NCBI RefSeq assembly: GCF_017916325.1
Contig: NC_090155.1
Location: 692,501 to 732,099 of the forward strand
DNA: 39,599 nucleotides
DNA from: Leishmania martiniquensis
Taxonomy: Eukaryota; Euglenozoa; Kinetoplastea; Trypanosomatida; Trypanosomatidae
Direction: 5' to 3'
Within the stretch, counting starts at the first letter, position 1. Each line of letters starts with the position of its first letter. Below, in pieces: positions 8,551 to 17,981 of the stretch. The notes beneath the pieces were generated by a model. The model was not told where the DNA came from. It saw only the letters and a program-made list of their open reading frames with translations, and did no database searches. The position numbers and the translations under genes are program-made.

Positions 8551-10429
8551 AGCTTGGGTGCGCTTCTTCCTTCCCTTTTCCTCCCCGAAGAAGCGCCTCG
8601 CCGTTCAATGACCGCTGCTCCACTCTGCACCGGCAGTGCCTCGATAGGAATGTGAACGCGCAGAGAAGTGAAAAGGGCGGAGAAGTGCGAGACATACTAT
8701 CGCACACATAACTACACACATGCATGCTAGCGAATGCGCATACAGAGAGCACGTGGCAACCAAAGCGAGACCTGGAGCTGAAAGCAACGATTCTGTGCAG
8801 AGCAGGTTCCGTCCTACCCTACCCCTTCCCCCACCTATTGTGCTTGTGGGCGGAGGCACGCTGCATAGCGTGGGAGAGAGGGCGAGGACGATCACATCGC
8901 ATGGGAGATTTGCCTCCTCTTTTGCTGCCGGGGCCGCATGCCAACGGTGACCTCTGCGAGCACTGCCCACACCGGAGCTGTGCAGAAGTGTTTGTGTGTG
9001 TACATGTGCGTAACAACTTACCATACCCTCTTCATGCGATCCGAAAAAAACGAAGACGCGGCTTTGCCAAATATGCACACAAAGAAACGGTGGCGGCGAT
9101 GAAACACACACACGCACGCACAGACACACACACACACACAGAGAAGACATTTGCTGCCGGCCAGAAGCTGCACGACATCCACTGAGGTAAGGAGCGGAGC
9201 AAATGGGGTTTTTCTTTTTTTGTTTACAACGTACAGATACTCGCAGAAAAGAGAGAGAGAGAGGCTATGTACAGCATAAGAGTGTTAAGCGGACAACGGG
9301 CACACTACCATAGGCGATGCCCTCTAAACGTAGCAGTGTCATAAAGAGAAGAACGCTAAGGGATTGAGTGATGAAGCGCCCGCCCGGGCCGCATGCACCG
9401 CCACATCAGCAGCAGCCGTCAATCATCGCTAAATGGCAATGATGGCCTCATACGACTTCAACAAGGAAAACACCCCTTTCCATCTTGTGCGCGCACACAC
9501 GCCCATCGTACAAACGTACGCTGCAGCAAGACCGGAGGAGCGCGACGCTAGCGCAAAAAGACGGTGAGAAGGTGCCAACAAAAAGGGAGTTGCTCACCTC
9601 TCCCCTCTCCCCACATCTCTATCTGCGCCTCCTTCGAAGCAGTGGCCGCGCGCAGAAAAAACCAATCGAGCGCTGCGACACTATGCGAGAAGTGATTGAT
9701 GACAGTGAGGGGGGGGTAGAAGGGGAATAAAACAAGAGCTCCAATACCGCTGCGCAACTCATGAGAACGGCAGTGATGACCGCTAGAGGGAAACCGACGA
9801 CAGCGACAAGAGCGAGAAGGTGCCAAAGAGGGCAATCTATATGAATATATATGAATTGCCTTCATTTGCGCTGCACCGGGCCCCGCCAACGTCGCCGTTA
9901 CCCTTCGCCAGCACATGGTGAATTTTACCGCGCGCTATCATCACCACAGAGGGGATACTTTATTCGTGTAAACACAGAAGGGAACCGCATCGTCAGAAAG
10001 ACATTGAATAAGCGATACGTCCCGGTGCGTGTTCACCACCACTCGCGACACCACTACCGTTCCCCCAGACCCCCCGAGGGCGTTCGGACCCAAATGGTCG
10101 CACACACACATACACACACGACTGCGGAGAAGCGGGAGAGCAGAGGATGAGGGAGAGAGGCCTCCGCGCTTGCACGCCGCTGCAGTTGAGGGATACCACA
10201 GCAGAGAAGCAGAGTGAGCGTCTAGAAGCTTTTCGGTGAAAGGGGAGGGGAGGGGGTCAAAGGGGCCAAGAGAGGCTGAGGCTGAGGCGGGGGAGCACAG
10301 CCGTACCGCGCTGTTGACCCCAACCGGCGCCAGAAACTAAAGAAGTTCCCTTGCAGCACAGAGGCGGGGCGTAGGCAGGAGTGGGAGCGAACGTAAGATC
10401 GGTGGAGGCATAGGAGGAAGGCTGAAACT
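8551..10429. other. Gene-free spacer (downstream flank of amidohydrolase copy 1)
   Basis: No gene supported. It contains a CA-rich microsatellite (9102-9141), a T-rich stretch near 9208-9224, a GA run near 9250-9262 and several purine-rich plus-strand blocks (for example 9240-9262 and 10125-10165). Open frames on both strands overlap heavily and have low-complexity composition. The 5' flank of the NYN-like gene (8551-8720) has pyrimidine-rich minus-strand DNA. Confidence 0.5.
9102..9141. repeat. CA/GT-rich microsatellite
   Basis: A run made almost entirely of CA dinucleotides, interrupted by CGCACG and AG steps, ending in an unbroken CA run at 9125-9140. Common in Leishmania-type intergenic DNA; no specific role can be inferred. 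Confidence 0.85.
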
Positions 10430-12684
10430 CAGTGAAGCGGTCTCTGTTTCCTCTTCGAACGCATCTGCCCCCCCTCCCCCCATCACCACGACCACCACCG
10501 CGGGTGCGCCGGCACAATAGATGCGCATGCAGCCACGCATCCCCCGCCCCCGTGGCGCCACAGGCGAATCCGCGTGCTCAGAGACGATCCGCCTGTCGTG
10601 GTGCACGGGGGCCGTGCGCCCAGCACGCGCTTCCTGTCCCTGTCCCGTCTTCAGATGTGTGCTGCGCGATCGCTGCTAGACGGACCTGCGTCGGCTACAC
10701 GCCGTCACTCAGGCGGGCCGCGCCCAGGGCCCTGCTCGAGCGCACGGGCAGTGGCGCCTGTGGTCCCGGTAGCAGGGCGGGTGGCCTGGGTGCATGCCGG
10801 ATGAGCTCATGGTCGATGTCGGGCAGCCGCAGGTCAGGGCCCTCGGAGACCCCGCGCCCCGCCGGTCTGCCGGCCCTCGGCCCGAGTCGCCCCGGACCGT
10901 CGGCATTCGGCATCGCGGAGACACTTCACGTGAGGGTCGGGCGGACTCGGCGGTCGCCTCATACCGCTCGCCGCGCCCGCGCCTCATCAGCCCCATCCGG
11001 TCCGACGTGGCAGACGCCGCATCACTCGCGCGCTCGTGCACTTTGGGCCCGACGGGTCTGAGTCGCCGCGCGCCTTTCTCGCCTCTCACGCGTGCCCAGC
11101 GCACCTCTGAGCGCACTGCTCGGGCACGATACGCCATGCCGGCCGCGCTCGGCAGCGCTCGCGCAGGAACGTACAGGGGGCGGTTTCGGGACGCCGTTGC
11201 CGTCTGGGGTGCTCCCGGCCCTCCTCCGCCACCTCAGCGCATGCCGCGGCAGGTCGGGCGCTGCTCCACGTCTGCAGCGGCAGGGGGTCCGCGCATAGAC
11301 GTGCGCCTGCGCTCGCACAGCCCACCGTCTGGACCTGAGGGCACACAGCAAGGGGAGGCAGTGATAGACACCCGACGGGGGCGAGGCCGATGCAACGCAA
11401 GCCAGACGTCTGCGACCACATCGCTCCGTGGAAGGAGGTGCGCTCTGAGCGTCGAGCGAGCCGAGAATCTCGCATGGCATACCGGGCGCCGTCGTAGCCA
11501 AGGCAGGCGGGTCTGCATGTGCGGGTGGGTGGAGCGGGAGGCAAGGGGGGGGATGGAGTGCCGGATGTCGCGCTGACTGCTGCTGGTGCATCTTCACCAG
11601 CGGGCGGGAGTCTTACGCTCTCTTGCACTCGGGCATCCGCCGCTTTGTCGCCCTGCCGGTGTATGCAGAGCGCCATGCGACTGACCGGCATGCCTGCTCA
11701 TGATCGAGGGGCACCGGAGGTGTGTGTGCAGGGGGATGTGAGGACGCTGCAGGGCTGCACTCGCCCGCCGAGGCTAGAAAGATGGGACTCTTTGATGCGT
11801 GCGTCGGAGAGAGGGCGGCGGCGCGTGAGGCATCCTCTCGAGGGCAGCTTCCAATCACATCAGTTCTTGGCCTCCAGAGCGGGCGATAGGCGACATCACC
11901 GGTGGGGGCGACGCCCCCAGAGGCTCTAGCGACGAGCCCCGCTAAGAAAGTTGGCCGCATCTGTGAGTGCCACCTTGCAGTTGTGCATGCGCGGTGATGC
12001 TGCGGCGGTCGGGGCCAGCGCGGCACTCCGAGGCTCGCATGCCTGCGCCTCACTGTCGCTGCGCGGCGCAGTTTCCCGTTTCTGCTGCGAGATTAGCGTG
12101 ATTCGGGCCCCGCCGGCGCCGTGCCGTGCCGAGGCGTCTTTCACCGCCTGCGTACGCCGAGTGTCTGACAGGGAGCCGATCGAGCTCAAGCAGCCTCGCC
12201 CTGGCGGGGTCGTCGCTTCGTGCGCGCCCGCCTAAGAGGGTCGTCGCCGCAGAGCCAGGCCACACCACGGCTGCGACCTCGTCCTTCGCAGCACGAAGAG
12301 GGCTGTACACACCCCTACGCATGCCCTACGGAATGAGCGCGAAGATGCCACCGCTCCGCTCCCTTTCCGCCCGCTGCGCCAGCGTACCCAATGCATGAGA
12401 GACAAGGTACCTTACAGGCCCTGTGCGTGCGTGTATGAGCAAGGGCGAGGAGCGGCAGCAGCGACGAGCGTCTCGTGCAGGTCACAAGCCTCTGCGGCGC
12501 AGCGCCCGCCCAGAGCGGTCCGCTGGCACTGAGAGTCGGCAGCCGTGCCTGTGGGCAGGCTGCACGGCGCACAAGGATTTTCCACGCCGAATGGGTACGG
12601 ACCGCCCTTCCTTGACGGTACCCACGCGCTGAGGTGACGGGGCGCATGTGGGGGTGGGGGGCGACGAGGAGCAAATACGAGCGC
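10430..12684 (-). mobile_element. Probable degenerate non-LTR retroposon remnant (DIRE-like, ingi/L1Tc clade)
   Basis: This 2.2-kb block is far more GC-rich than its flanks, has no intact frame, yet shows coding-like traces on the minus strand in the order expected for the end of an ingi/L1Tc polyprotein. The traces are GAGGARITL (about 12120-12095), CEPRSAALAP (12039-12010), CKVALTDAANFL (11979-11945), GDKAADARV (11652-11626) and a late ETAPCTFLRERCRARP (11187-11140). The first four recall the RNase H sequence (GxGAA, the Glu in a YRAE-like block, the TDS Asp, and the NEAAD end) spread over about 160 codons. The fifth resembles the zinc-finger tail (E-T-x-x-H-L-L-x-C-P). Traces lie in different frames, so the element is frameshifted and dead. 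No reverse transcriptase part is seen. The block abuts the stop codon of amidohydrolase copy 1. Extent and family are inferred. Confidence 0.45.
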
Positions 12685-13920
12685 TCAGGAATGCGACGTG
12701 GAGGCACACGCGTGCTCGACTTTGGTGTACTCTTTTTGCATCATGAGGGACGCGACGACGAGCACATGGTGCTTCACTCCCACCTCCATGCCCGACTCGT
12801 TGAGGCGGAACTTTGAGCGATAGTTGTGATTATTGGCGTTGCCTAAACCCTTCACCCCTACACCTAGCCAGCACAGGCAGCCAGGCACCACTGCCTGGTA
12901 CTCCGAGAAGTCAGCCACTCCCAGAAGAGGAGTAGGCAGCTCATGGTAGTTGTCTTCACCAACCAGGCGTACCGCCGCAGCCTTTGCTACTTCGTACGCC
13001 TTCGGGTCGTTGTACGTCACGATGTTGGGCTCCAGCCAGCTCAGCTTGTATTGGGCGCCGTGCGCCTTTGTGATGCCGGCGATGATCTCCTCCATTATCT
13101 GAGGCACGCAGGCCTGAGTCTCTCGGTCGAGACAGCGCAGCGTTCCGCGCATGTGCACGGAGTCCGGAATCACGTTGTAGCTCCCTCTCCCGCCTTCAAA
13201 TGTGGTGATGCTCAGCACAGGAGCCTTCAGTGCACTCACGCGGCGCGATACAACGGATTGGAGGCTCGCTACCACCTCGGAGGCAGTGAGAATCGGGTCG
13301 ACGCACAGCTCCGGCTGCGAGGCGTGGCCGCCAGCGCCACGGATCACAATGTCAAAGTCGTTGCACGCACCATAGAGGGTGCCCTGCCGCGTAGCGATGG
13401 TGCCAACGGGAAACTCCGCAGCAACGTGCAGCCCAAAGATCATGGACACGCCATCTAGCACGCCAAGGCCCACCAGCTGCTTCGCGCCGCTCGGGATCAC
13501 CTCCTCGGCGTGCTGGAAAATAAAGCGAACAGTTCCACGGATGCGGTCGCGCATCTGGCACAGCACCTTCACTGCACCAAGCAGCATTGCCGTGTGCGCG
13601 TCGTGACCGCACGCGTGCATCACGCCTGGCCGCTTCGAGCTGAAGGGCTCGCCACTCTCCTCCTGCAGCGGCAGCGCATCCATGTCGGCGCGTAAGGCGT
13701 ACATGGGGCCCTCGCCAGCGCCACCCCGTAGGTCCGCCACGACGCTGTTCGGCGTCAGCCGGCGAATGTCCAGCGGTGCGGGCATGCTGCTGAGTATGTC
13801 CGCCACGTAGTCGGCGGTGGGCTGTTCCTCATAGGCGACGTATGGATTCTCGTGGATGTGGCGGCGCCACTGCACAACTTCAGGCTGCACTGCCGTGATG
13901 AGCGTTTGGACAAAGGACAT
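12685..13920 (-). CDS. N-acyl-L-amino acid amidohydrolase, M20D family, tandem copy 1
   Basis: Zinc (or similar metal) hydrolase that removes acyl groups from N-acyl amino acids, of the aminoacylase/IAA-conjugate hydrolase type; 411 residues from this start. HACGHDAH gives the Cys and His metal ligands, QHAEE the catalytic and metal-binding Glu pair, FGLHV the second His, and the His in NNHNYRSKF the last ligand. The start at 13920 matches the paralogues. The frame continues to an ATG at 14052, but a pyrimidine tract and AG (13949-13948) between the two ATGs suggest the longer form is not in the mRNA. The core (12992-13902) appears identical at DNA level to copies 2 and 3. The C-terminus differs: GVADFSEYQ has Ala where the other copies and the family have Glu, and a 15-residue tail ([17 protein letters not shown]) runs to the edge of the GC-rich element. 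Confidence 0.9.
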   Translation of the reverse strand: MSFVQTLITAVQPEVVQWRRHIHENPYVAYEEQPTADYVADILSSMPAPLDIRRLTPNSVVADLRGGAGEGPMYALRADMDALPLQEESGEPFSSKRPGVMHACGHDAHTAMLLGAVKVLCQMRDRIRGTVRFIFQHAEEVIPSGAKQLVGLGVLDGVSMIFGLHVAAEFPVGTIATRQGTLYGACNDFDIVIRGAGGHASQPELCVDPILTASEVVASLQSVVSRRVSALKAPVLSITTFEGGRGSYNVIPDSVHMRGTLRCLDRETQACVPQIMEEIIAGITKAHGAQYKLSWLEPNIVTYNDPKAYEVAKAAAVRLVGEDNYHELPTPLLGVADFSEYQAVVPGCLCWLGVGVKGLGNANNHNYRSKFRLNESGMEVGVKHHVLVVASLMMQKEYTKVEHACASTSHS

Positions 13921-15014
13921 TGATGAGGGTGTGACAGGGCTGAAGCTCTTATGGAGAGAATAGGGGCCAGAGAGGAGAGTAATGTGTTGAGACGTAGTCG
14001 ACGAGGCCAAACGGCAGCTGCGGAAATTATGAGCGACATAGGACCAAGACACTGCAGTCAGGTTGCTTTGCTCGCTGGTAGAGCGCAGCAGGCGGGAAAA
14101 GATGAGGCAGTCGCTTCCATACGGCTCGTATTCCCTTCATAAGCATACGAGCCTTTGGCTTTACTGTCAGAAAACGACAACTTCTACGGGGAAGTGATGG
14201 CTCAAGACATGGTAAGCGCTGCAGCGTCTGCGTCGATGAGGACTGCTGAGGAGCACTCCCTGTGCTTTGACTGGTTTTCGGCTCGCATGTGTGCGCTTTG
14301 CGTCTTGCAGCCGCTGTCTCCTGCTTCTGTGAGATGTGTGTGCGGGGCCTGCCAAGGGTGTGGTGCAGCGCCCCGAAGAGAAGAGGAAAAGGAAAAGAGG
14401 CAGAGGCGCTACAACAATTAAATGCAAGACGTTCCGTCAATGATCTTTTCCGCCCGCCTAAACTTGGTCTGTCTCCCTCTGTGTATGTGTGGAACGGAGT
14501 GGGGACTTGAAGAGAGGCAAACAAACACTGAAGTGGGTACTCATGCCCACGGTGCCCGTGGAGAGAAAAGAAAAAAGGGGGGAGGGGGAGAAGTCGGTTG
14601 TGAAGTGCCGGGAGGGAAGGAGACAAGCCTGGCAAACACGCAACGTGAGAGAACGGTAATAAATATCTGTGTACAACAAGAGCAGTCGCATCTTCTGTGG
14701 GTACAAAGGCACTCGAGTGGTGCTCATGGCGGCCTTGATGTGCGTGTGGTTGGGGGAGGATGATAGGAGGGGAGTCGATGAAACAAGCGAAGGAAGTGAA
14801 CACTCACCGACAAACGCGTACTCGCGATTGTGAAAAGTGCAAGAGGAGGATGAATAGCGGACATTCATCTAGTATGGTATCTTGGAAACTGAAGCAGCGG
14901 TGTGAAACCTGACGCCCGCTGGAAAACGGCTGTAGCAGCGACGCTCTCCTCATTCCACTCGCAAGCCGCGCATAGAGGACTGAGCGCCATGGCAAGTACA
15001 TACTTAGGTAAGGG
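13921..15014. other. Spacer between amidohydrolase copies 1 and 2
   Basis: No gene supported. Unlike the gene cores, this spacer shows no visible similarity to the copy 2-3 spacer. Purine-rich plus-strand DNA at 14375-14405 and 14555-14625 gives pyrimidine tracts in the sense of transcription. The long minus frame at 14027-14803 is Pro/Ser/His-rich and appears to be chance. Confidence 0.5.
13948..13985 (-). promoter_or_regulatory. Predicted spliced-leader acceptor of amidohydrolase copy 1
   Basis: On the minus strand 13985-13951 is rich in pyrimidines (CTCTCCTCTCTGG...TTCTCTCC), and the first AG afterwards is at 13949-13948. This gives a 5' UTR of about 28 nt before the ATG at 13920 and supports that start. 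Inference from sequence only. Confidence 0.45.
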
Positions 15015-16205
15015 TTATGAGTCCATCAGCAGGCGACGAACGACACTCACGTGAAACATGATTCCGTGCGCAAGCGCGTCCTCGTTGACCCGGAACATGG
15101 CGTTGTGCGCCGGTGCAGCCTTCGAAGCGCCACACGGATTCGCACCGAGAAGAACGTAGCACCCTGGAATCATTGCCTGGTACTCCGAGAAGTCCTCCAC
15201 ACCAAAACTGGGGTTTTCGCGCACATGGTAGTTCTCCTCCCCTACGGCATCGTGACAAGCCTGTAATGCGACATCGTACGCCTTCGGGTCGTTGTACGTC
15301 ACGATGTTGGGCTCCAGCCAGCTCAGCTTGTATTGGGCGCCGTGCGCCTTTGTGATGCCGGCGATGATCTCCTCCATTATCTGAGGCACGCAGGCCTGAG
15401 TCTCTCGGTCGAGACAGCGCAGCGTTCCGCGCATGTGCACGGAGTCCGGAATCACGTTGTAGCTCCCTCTCCCGCCTTCAAATGTGGTGATGCTCAGCAC
15501 AGGAGCCTTCAGTGCACTCACGCGGCGCGATACAACGGATTGGAGGCTCGCTACCACCTCGGAGGCAGTGAGAATCGGGTCGACGCACAGCTCCGGCTGC
15601 GAGGCGTGGCCGCCAGCGCCACGGATCACAATGTCAAAGTCGTTGCACGCACCATAGAGGGTGCCCTGCCGCGTAGCGATGGTGCCAACGGGAAACTCCG
15701 CAGCAACGTGCAGCCCAAAGATCATGGACACGCCATCTAGCACGCCAAGGCCCACCAGCTGCTTCGCGCCGCTCGGGATCACCTCCTCGGCGTGCTGGAA
15801 AATAAAGCGAACAGTTCCACGGATGCGGTCGCGCATCTGGCACAGCACCTTCACTGCACCAAGCAGCATTGCCGTGTGCGCGTCGTGACCGCACGCGTGC
15901 ATCACGCCTGGCCGCTTCGAGCTGAAGGGCTCGCCACTCTCCTCCTGCAGCGGCAGCGCATCCATGTCGGCGCGTAAGGCGTACATGGGGCCCTCGCCAG
16001 CGCCACCCCGTAGGTCCGCCACGACGCTGTTCGGCGTCAGCCGGCGAATGTCCAGCGGTGCGGGCATGCTGCTGAGTATGTCCGCCACGTAGTCGGCGGT
16101 GGGCTGTTCCTCATAGGCGACGTATGGATTCTCGTGGATGTGGCGGCGCCACTGCACAACTTCAGGCTGCACTGCCGTGATGAGACCGCTCAGAAAGGAC
16201 GTCAT
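15015..16205 (-). CDS. N-acyl-L-amino acid amidohydrolase, M20D family, tandem copy 2
   Basis: A 396-residue M20D hydrolase with all expected metal-site residues: Cys105 and His107 in HACGHDAH, Glu140-Glu141 in QHAEE, His166 in FGLHV and His367 near the end in PAHNAMFRV. The dimerisation (lid) domain lies around 180-295. Residues 8-310 appear identical, codon for codon, to copies 1 and 3, while residues 1-7 and 311-396 are distinct. [11 protein letters not shown] keeps the family's Glu-Asp-Phe. No signal peptide, membrane segment or SKL-type peroxisomal ending is visible, so a cytosolic location is the simplest reading. The variable C-terminal part folds back into the catalytic domain in this family and supplies the last metal ligand, so differences there could alter substrate choice. 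The start fits a pyrimidine tract and AG about 86 nt upstream. Confidence 0.93.
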   Translation of the reverse strand: MTSFLSGLITAVQPEVVQWRRHIHENPYVAYEEQPTADYVADILSSMPAPLDIRRLTPNSVVADLRGGAGEGPMYALRADMDALPLQEESGEPFSSKRPGVMHACGHDAHTAMLLGAVKVLCQMRDRIRGTVRFIFQHAEEVIPSGAKQLVGLGVLDGVSMIFGLHVAAEFPVGTIATRQGTLYGACNDFDIVIRGAGGHASQPELCVDPILTASEVVASLQSVVSRRVSALKAPVLSITTFEGGRGSYNVIPDSVHMRGTLRCLDRETQACVPQIMEEIIAGITKAHGAQYKLSWLEPNIVTYNDPKAYDVALQACHDAVGEENYHVRENPSFGVEDFSEYQAMIPGCYVLLGANPCGASKAAPAHNAMFRVNEDALAHGIMFHVSVVRRLLMDS

Positions 16206-16659
16206 GACTGTCTTGCAGGTGGCAAGGCAGGGCTCGGATGGGGTGAAGAAAGAGAGGCAGAGAATCTACTTGCTCAGTGCACGTGCGAATCTGGGGAAAG
16301 GAGGAGAAAAAGCGAGGCGACAGAAGTCACAACGGGTGATGTAGGGGGTAACAATGGCGACGGGTGCGCTCTGTATATGTAAGCAGAGCATGGCATGTCC
16401 TAGTCTGTGTGTAAGCCTCAAGTCGGAAGCTGGTAGGGCACACAGCAGGCATAAAAGGCGCACTCGCTTAGATACTGGGTACGCACCTATGGCATATACC
16501 ACGCGGCGATAGATGAGCATGCGCAACTCCCTGTTCCCAAAAATTTGGTGAGCGCCCACAGAAGTGCAGATATCCGGAGAAGTTCAGTGCTTCATCTGAT
16601 GCTTCGACTTGTGTGCTATGGAAAGAACACGCGTTACGTCCCACTTTACCCACCGCCTT
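16206..16659. other. Spacer upstream of amidohydrolase copy 2
   Basis: No gene. Contains the acceptor-like tract described separately; otherwise nothing recognisable. Confidence 0.5.
16291..16315 (-). promoter_or_regulatory. Predicted spliced-leader acceptor of amidohydrolase copy 2
   Basis: Minus-strand sequence 16312-16293 is a nearly pure pyrimidine tract (CTTTTTCTCCTCCTTTCCCC) directly followed by AG at 16292-16291, about 86 nt before the ATG at 16205. This is the clearest acceptor-like site among the three copies. Inference only. Confidence 0.5.
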
Positions 16660-17130
16660 GTCGCAGGACCCATCGCAGTTACCAAAGCAGCCGTAGAGGC
16701 GCGGTACAGCAGCGCGCCGGGTTCGTCAGCTGAGTACCACTCCGACCTCAAGCGTTGCCTGCCCCCGCTTCGCAGCTCGCCTCAGGCCTCTTTCCATCAG
16801 CTGCCCGTGGGGGCCGGGCGGGACCTGCTTAGGCCACATTGGCACTCTCCCTCTCATGCAGGCGGCACAAGCGCGCTCACCGTCGCCGGTTGCACCGACG
16901 CGACGCTGTCCAGCACCTGGCGACCGACACCAGTAGTGACCCGTTGCCCTGACTTCTCCGCATTGTGGGCACTTGGTCCTGCCACCGGCCGAAGTGGCCC
17001 GACAGTCGGAAGGACAGAGAGGAAGGGCTGGTGGGCTTCCCCACCGATAGGGTATCGAGTCCCTGACGCGCCACACCCTGCGGTGTGGCTCTCCGTCTTC
17101 AAGGCCAGAACACAGAGCGAACGTTCCATC
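16660..17130 (-). mobile_element. SIDER-like short degenerate retroposon
   Basis: A GC-rich block of roughly 0.47 kb inside AT-richer spacer, in the 3' flank of amidohydrolase copy 3, which is the usual place for Leishmania SIDER elements (about 0.55 kb, extinct truncated relatives of DIRE/ingi retroposons). Read on the minus strand, its first part (about 17100-17020) holds two perfect hairpins: CCACACC/GGTGTGG (17071-17088) and CGATA/TATCG (17045-17057). It also has the ordered words CAGGG, ACTC, GATACCC and GGGGAAGCCCACC. From memory this resembles the 77-79 bp 5' signature shared by trypanosomatid retroposons. The exact ends cannot be fixed and no poly(A) tail is visible. A 116-codon frame over it (17076-16726) contains CPQC and CAAC, but is more likely fortuitous. 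Confidence 0.6.
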
Positions 17131-17981
17131 ACAAGAGGAAGAGCTTCCTCAATTTGTGTAGGCTTGCACGCAACTTACATGGAAGCCAAAAGGGCTTTTA
17201 TGCTGAACGGGAGGCCACAAAAGATTGGGTCATAGTCCGTGTATTGCCGCGCGCGTACTCTCTAGATCCAACGAAGGAGCAAGGGCAATCGCACAGAGTA
17301 GCAGGGCGAAGACGGAAGGAGTTGGGAGGGGAGGGGAGGATCTATATGCACGAACAGAGGTGTGAACGGCGCTACGTTCAAATACCACAAACGAATAATC
17401 GTGACGGAAGAAGAGAGACAAAACCACACAGCCACAATTACAAACGCACGCTCAGCCGCAAGACATTACGGTCAATCCTCAATGGTGACTAATTCACCAA
17501 TGATGCCCCCAAAAAGCGAGATGCTGACCAATGAGCTCGCACAGCCAAAGCGATTCCTAACGCATCATCGTCTCGCTCGAGGCCTCCACGAATAGTCGCA
17601 AGCCTCCATTTAAGGCTCCGTGGAAGGGGGAAAAAGATATACATAAGCGAATGGAGTTCGAGCCCGACGGCAGGCGTATCGGCTTCGTCCGGAACGAGAG
17701 AAGAGTTTGCCAGAGCAGAAGCAAAACGGAAAGATGGATCGGAACCGAAGGCGCTGCAAAGTACAGAATAACGGGGAACAGTAGGGCATCCGGGGAGCGG
17801 AGGACGCACTGATGCCCGTGCATCTCCCCTGAATGCAGGTCTTGAGCTGCACGGATGAGTCGAACCGGCGAAACAAAAAAGAATGGCCGAGCCAACTTCA
17901 GCCTCTTAACGAGAACATTTGATGCTCTCCTCACCGACCTCCGCCTGCGTTAATCGATTAGGCCAAGGAGGTTCGGTGCGT
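17131..17981. other. 3' flank of amidohydrolase copy 3
   Basis: No gene supported. AT-richer than the SIDER-like block; three overlapping minus frames (17489-17934) have no consistent protein-like composition. Confidence 0.5.

Noticed and set aside
10432..11576. Long plus-strand frames of 209 and 260 codons
   Set aside because: They overlap each other and equally long minus-strand frames in very GC-rich DNA, are Arg/Pro/Ala/Ser-rich with no domain, and are better explained by the low frequency of stop codons in GC-rich sequence.
13352..13612. Frames of 86, 75 and 61 codons repeated in all three amidohydrolase copies
   Set aside because: Shadows of the identical core in other frames; useful only as evidence of DNA identity.
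14027..14803. 258-codon minus frame upstream of amidohydrolase copy 1
   Set aside because: Ser/Pro/His/Leu-rich composition from pyrimidine-rich spacer, overlapping the copy 1 5' region; no domain.
16726..17076. Minus-strand frame with CPQC and CAAC, suggesting a small zinc-finger protein
   Set aside because: It lies inside the SIDER-like block, begins just after the signature-like hairpins and has no partner motif; chance or retroposon relic is more likely.
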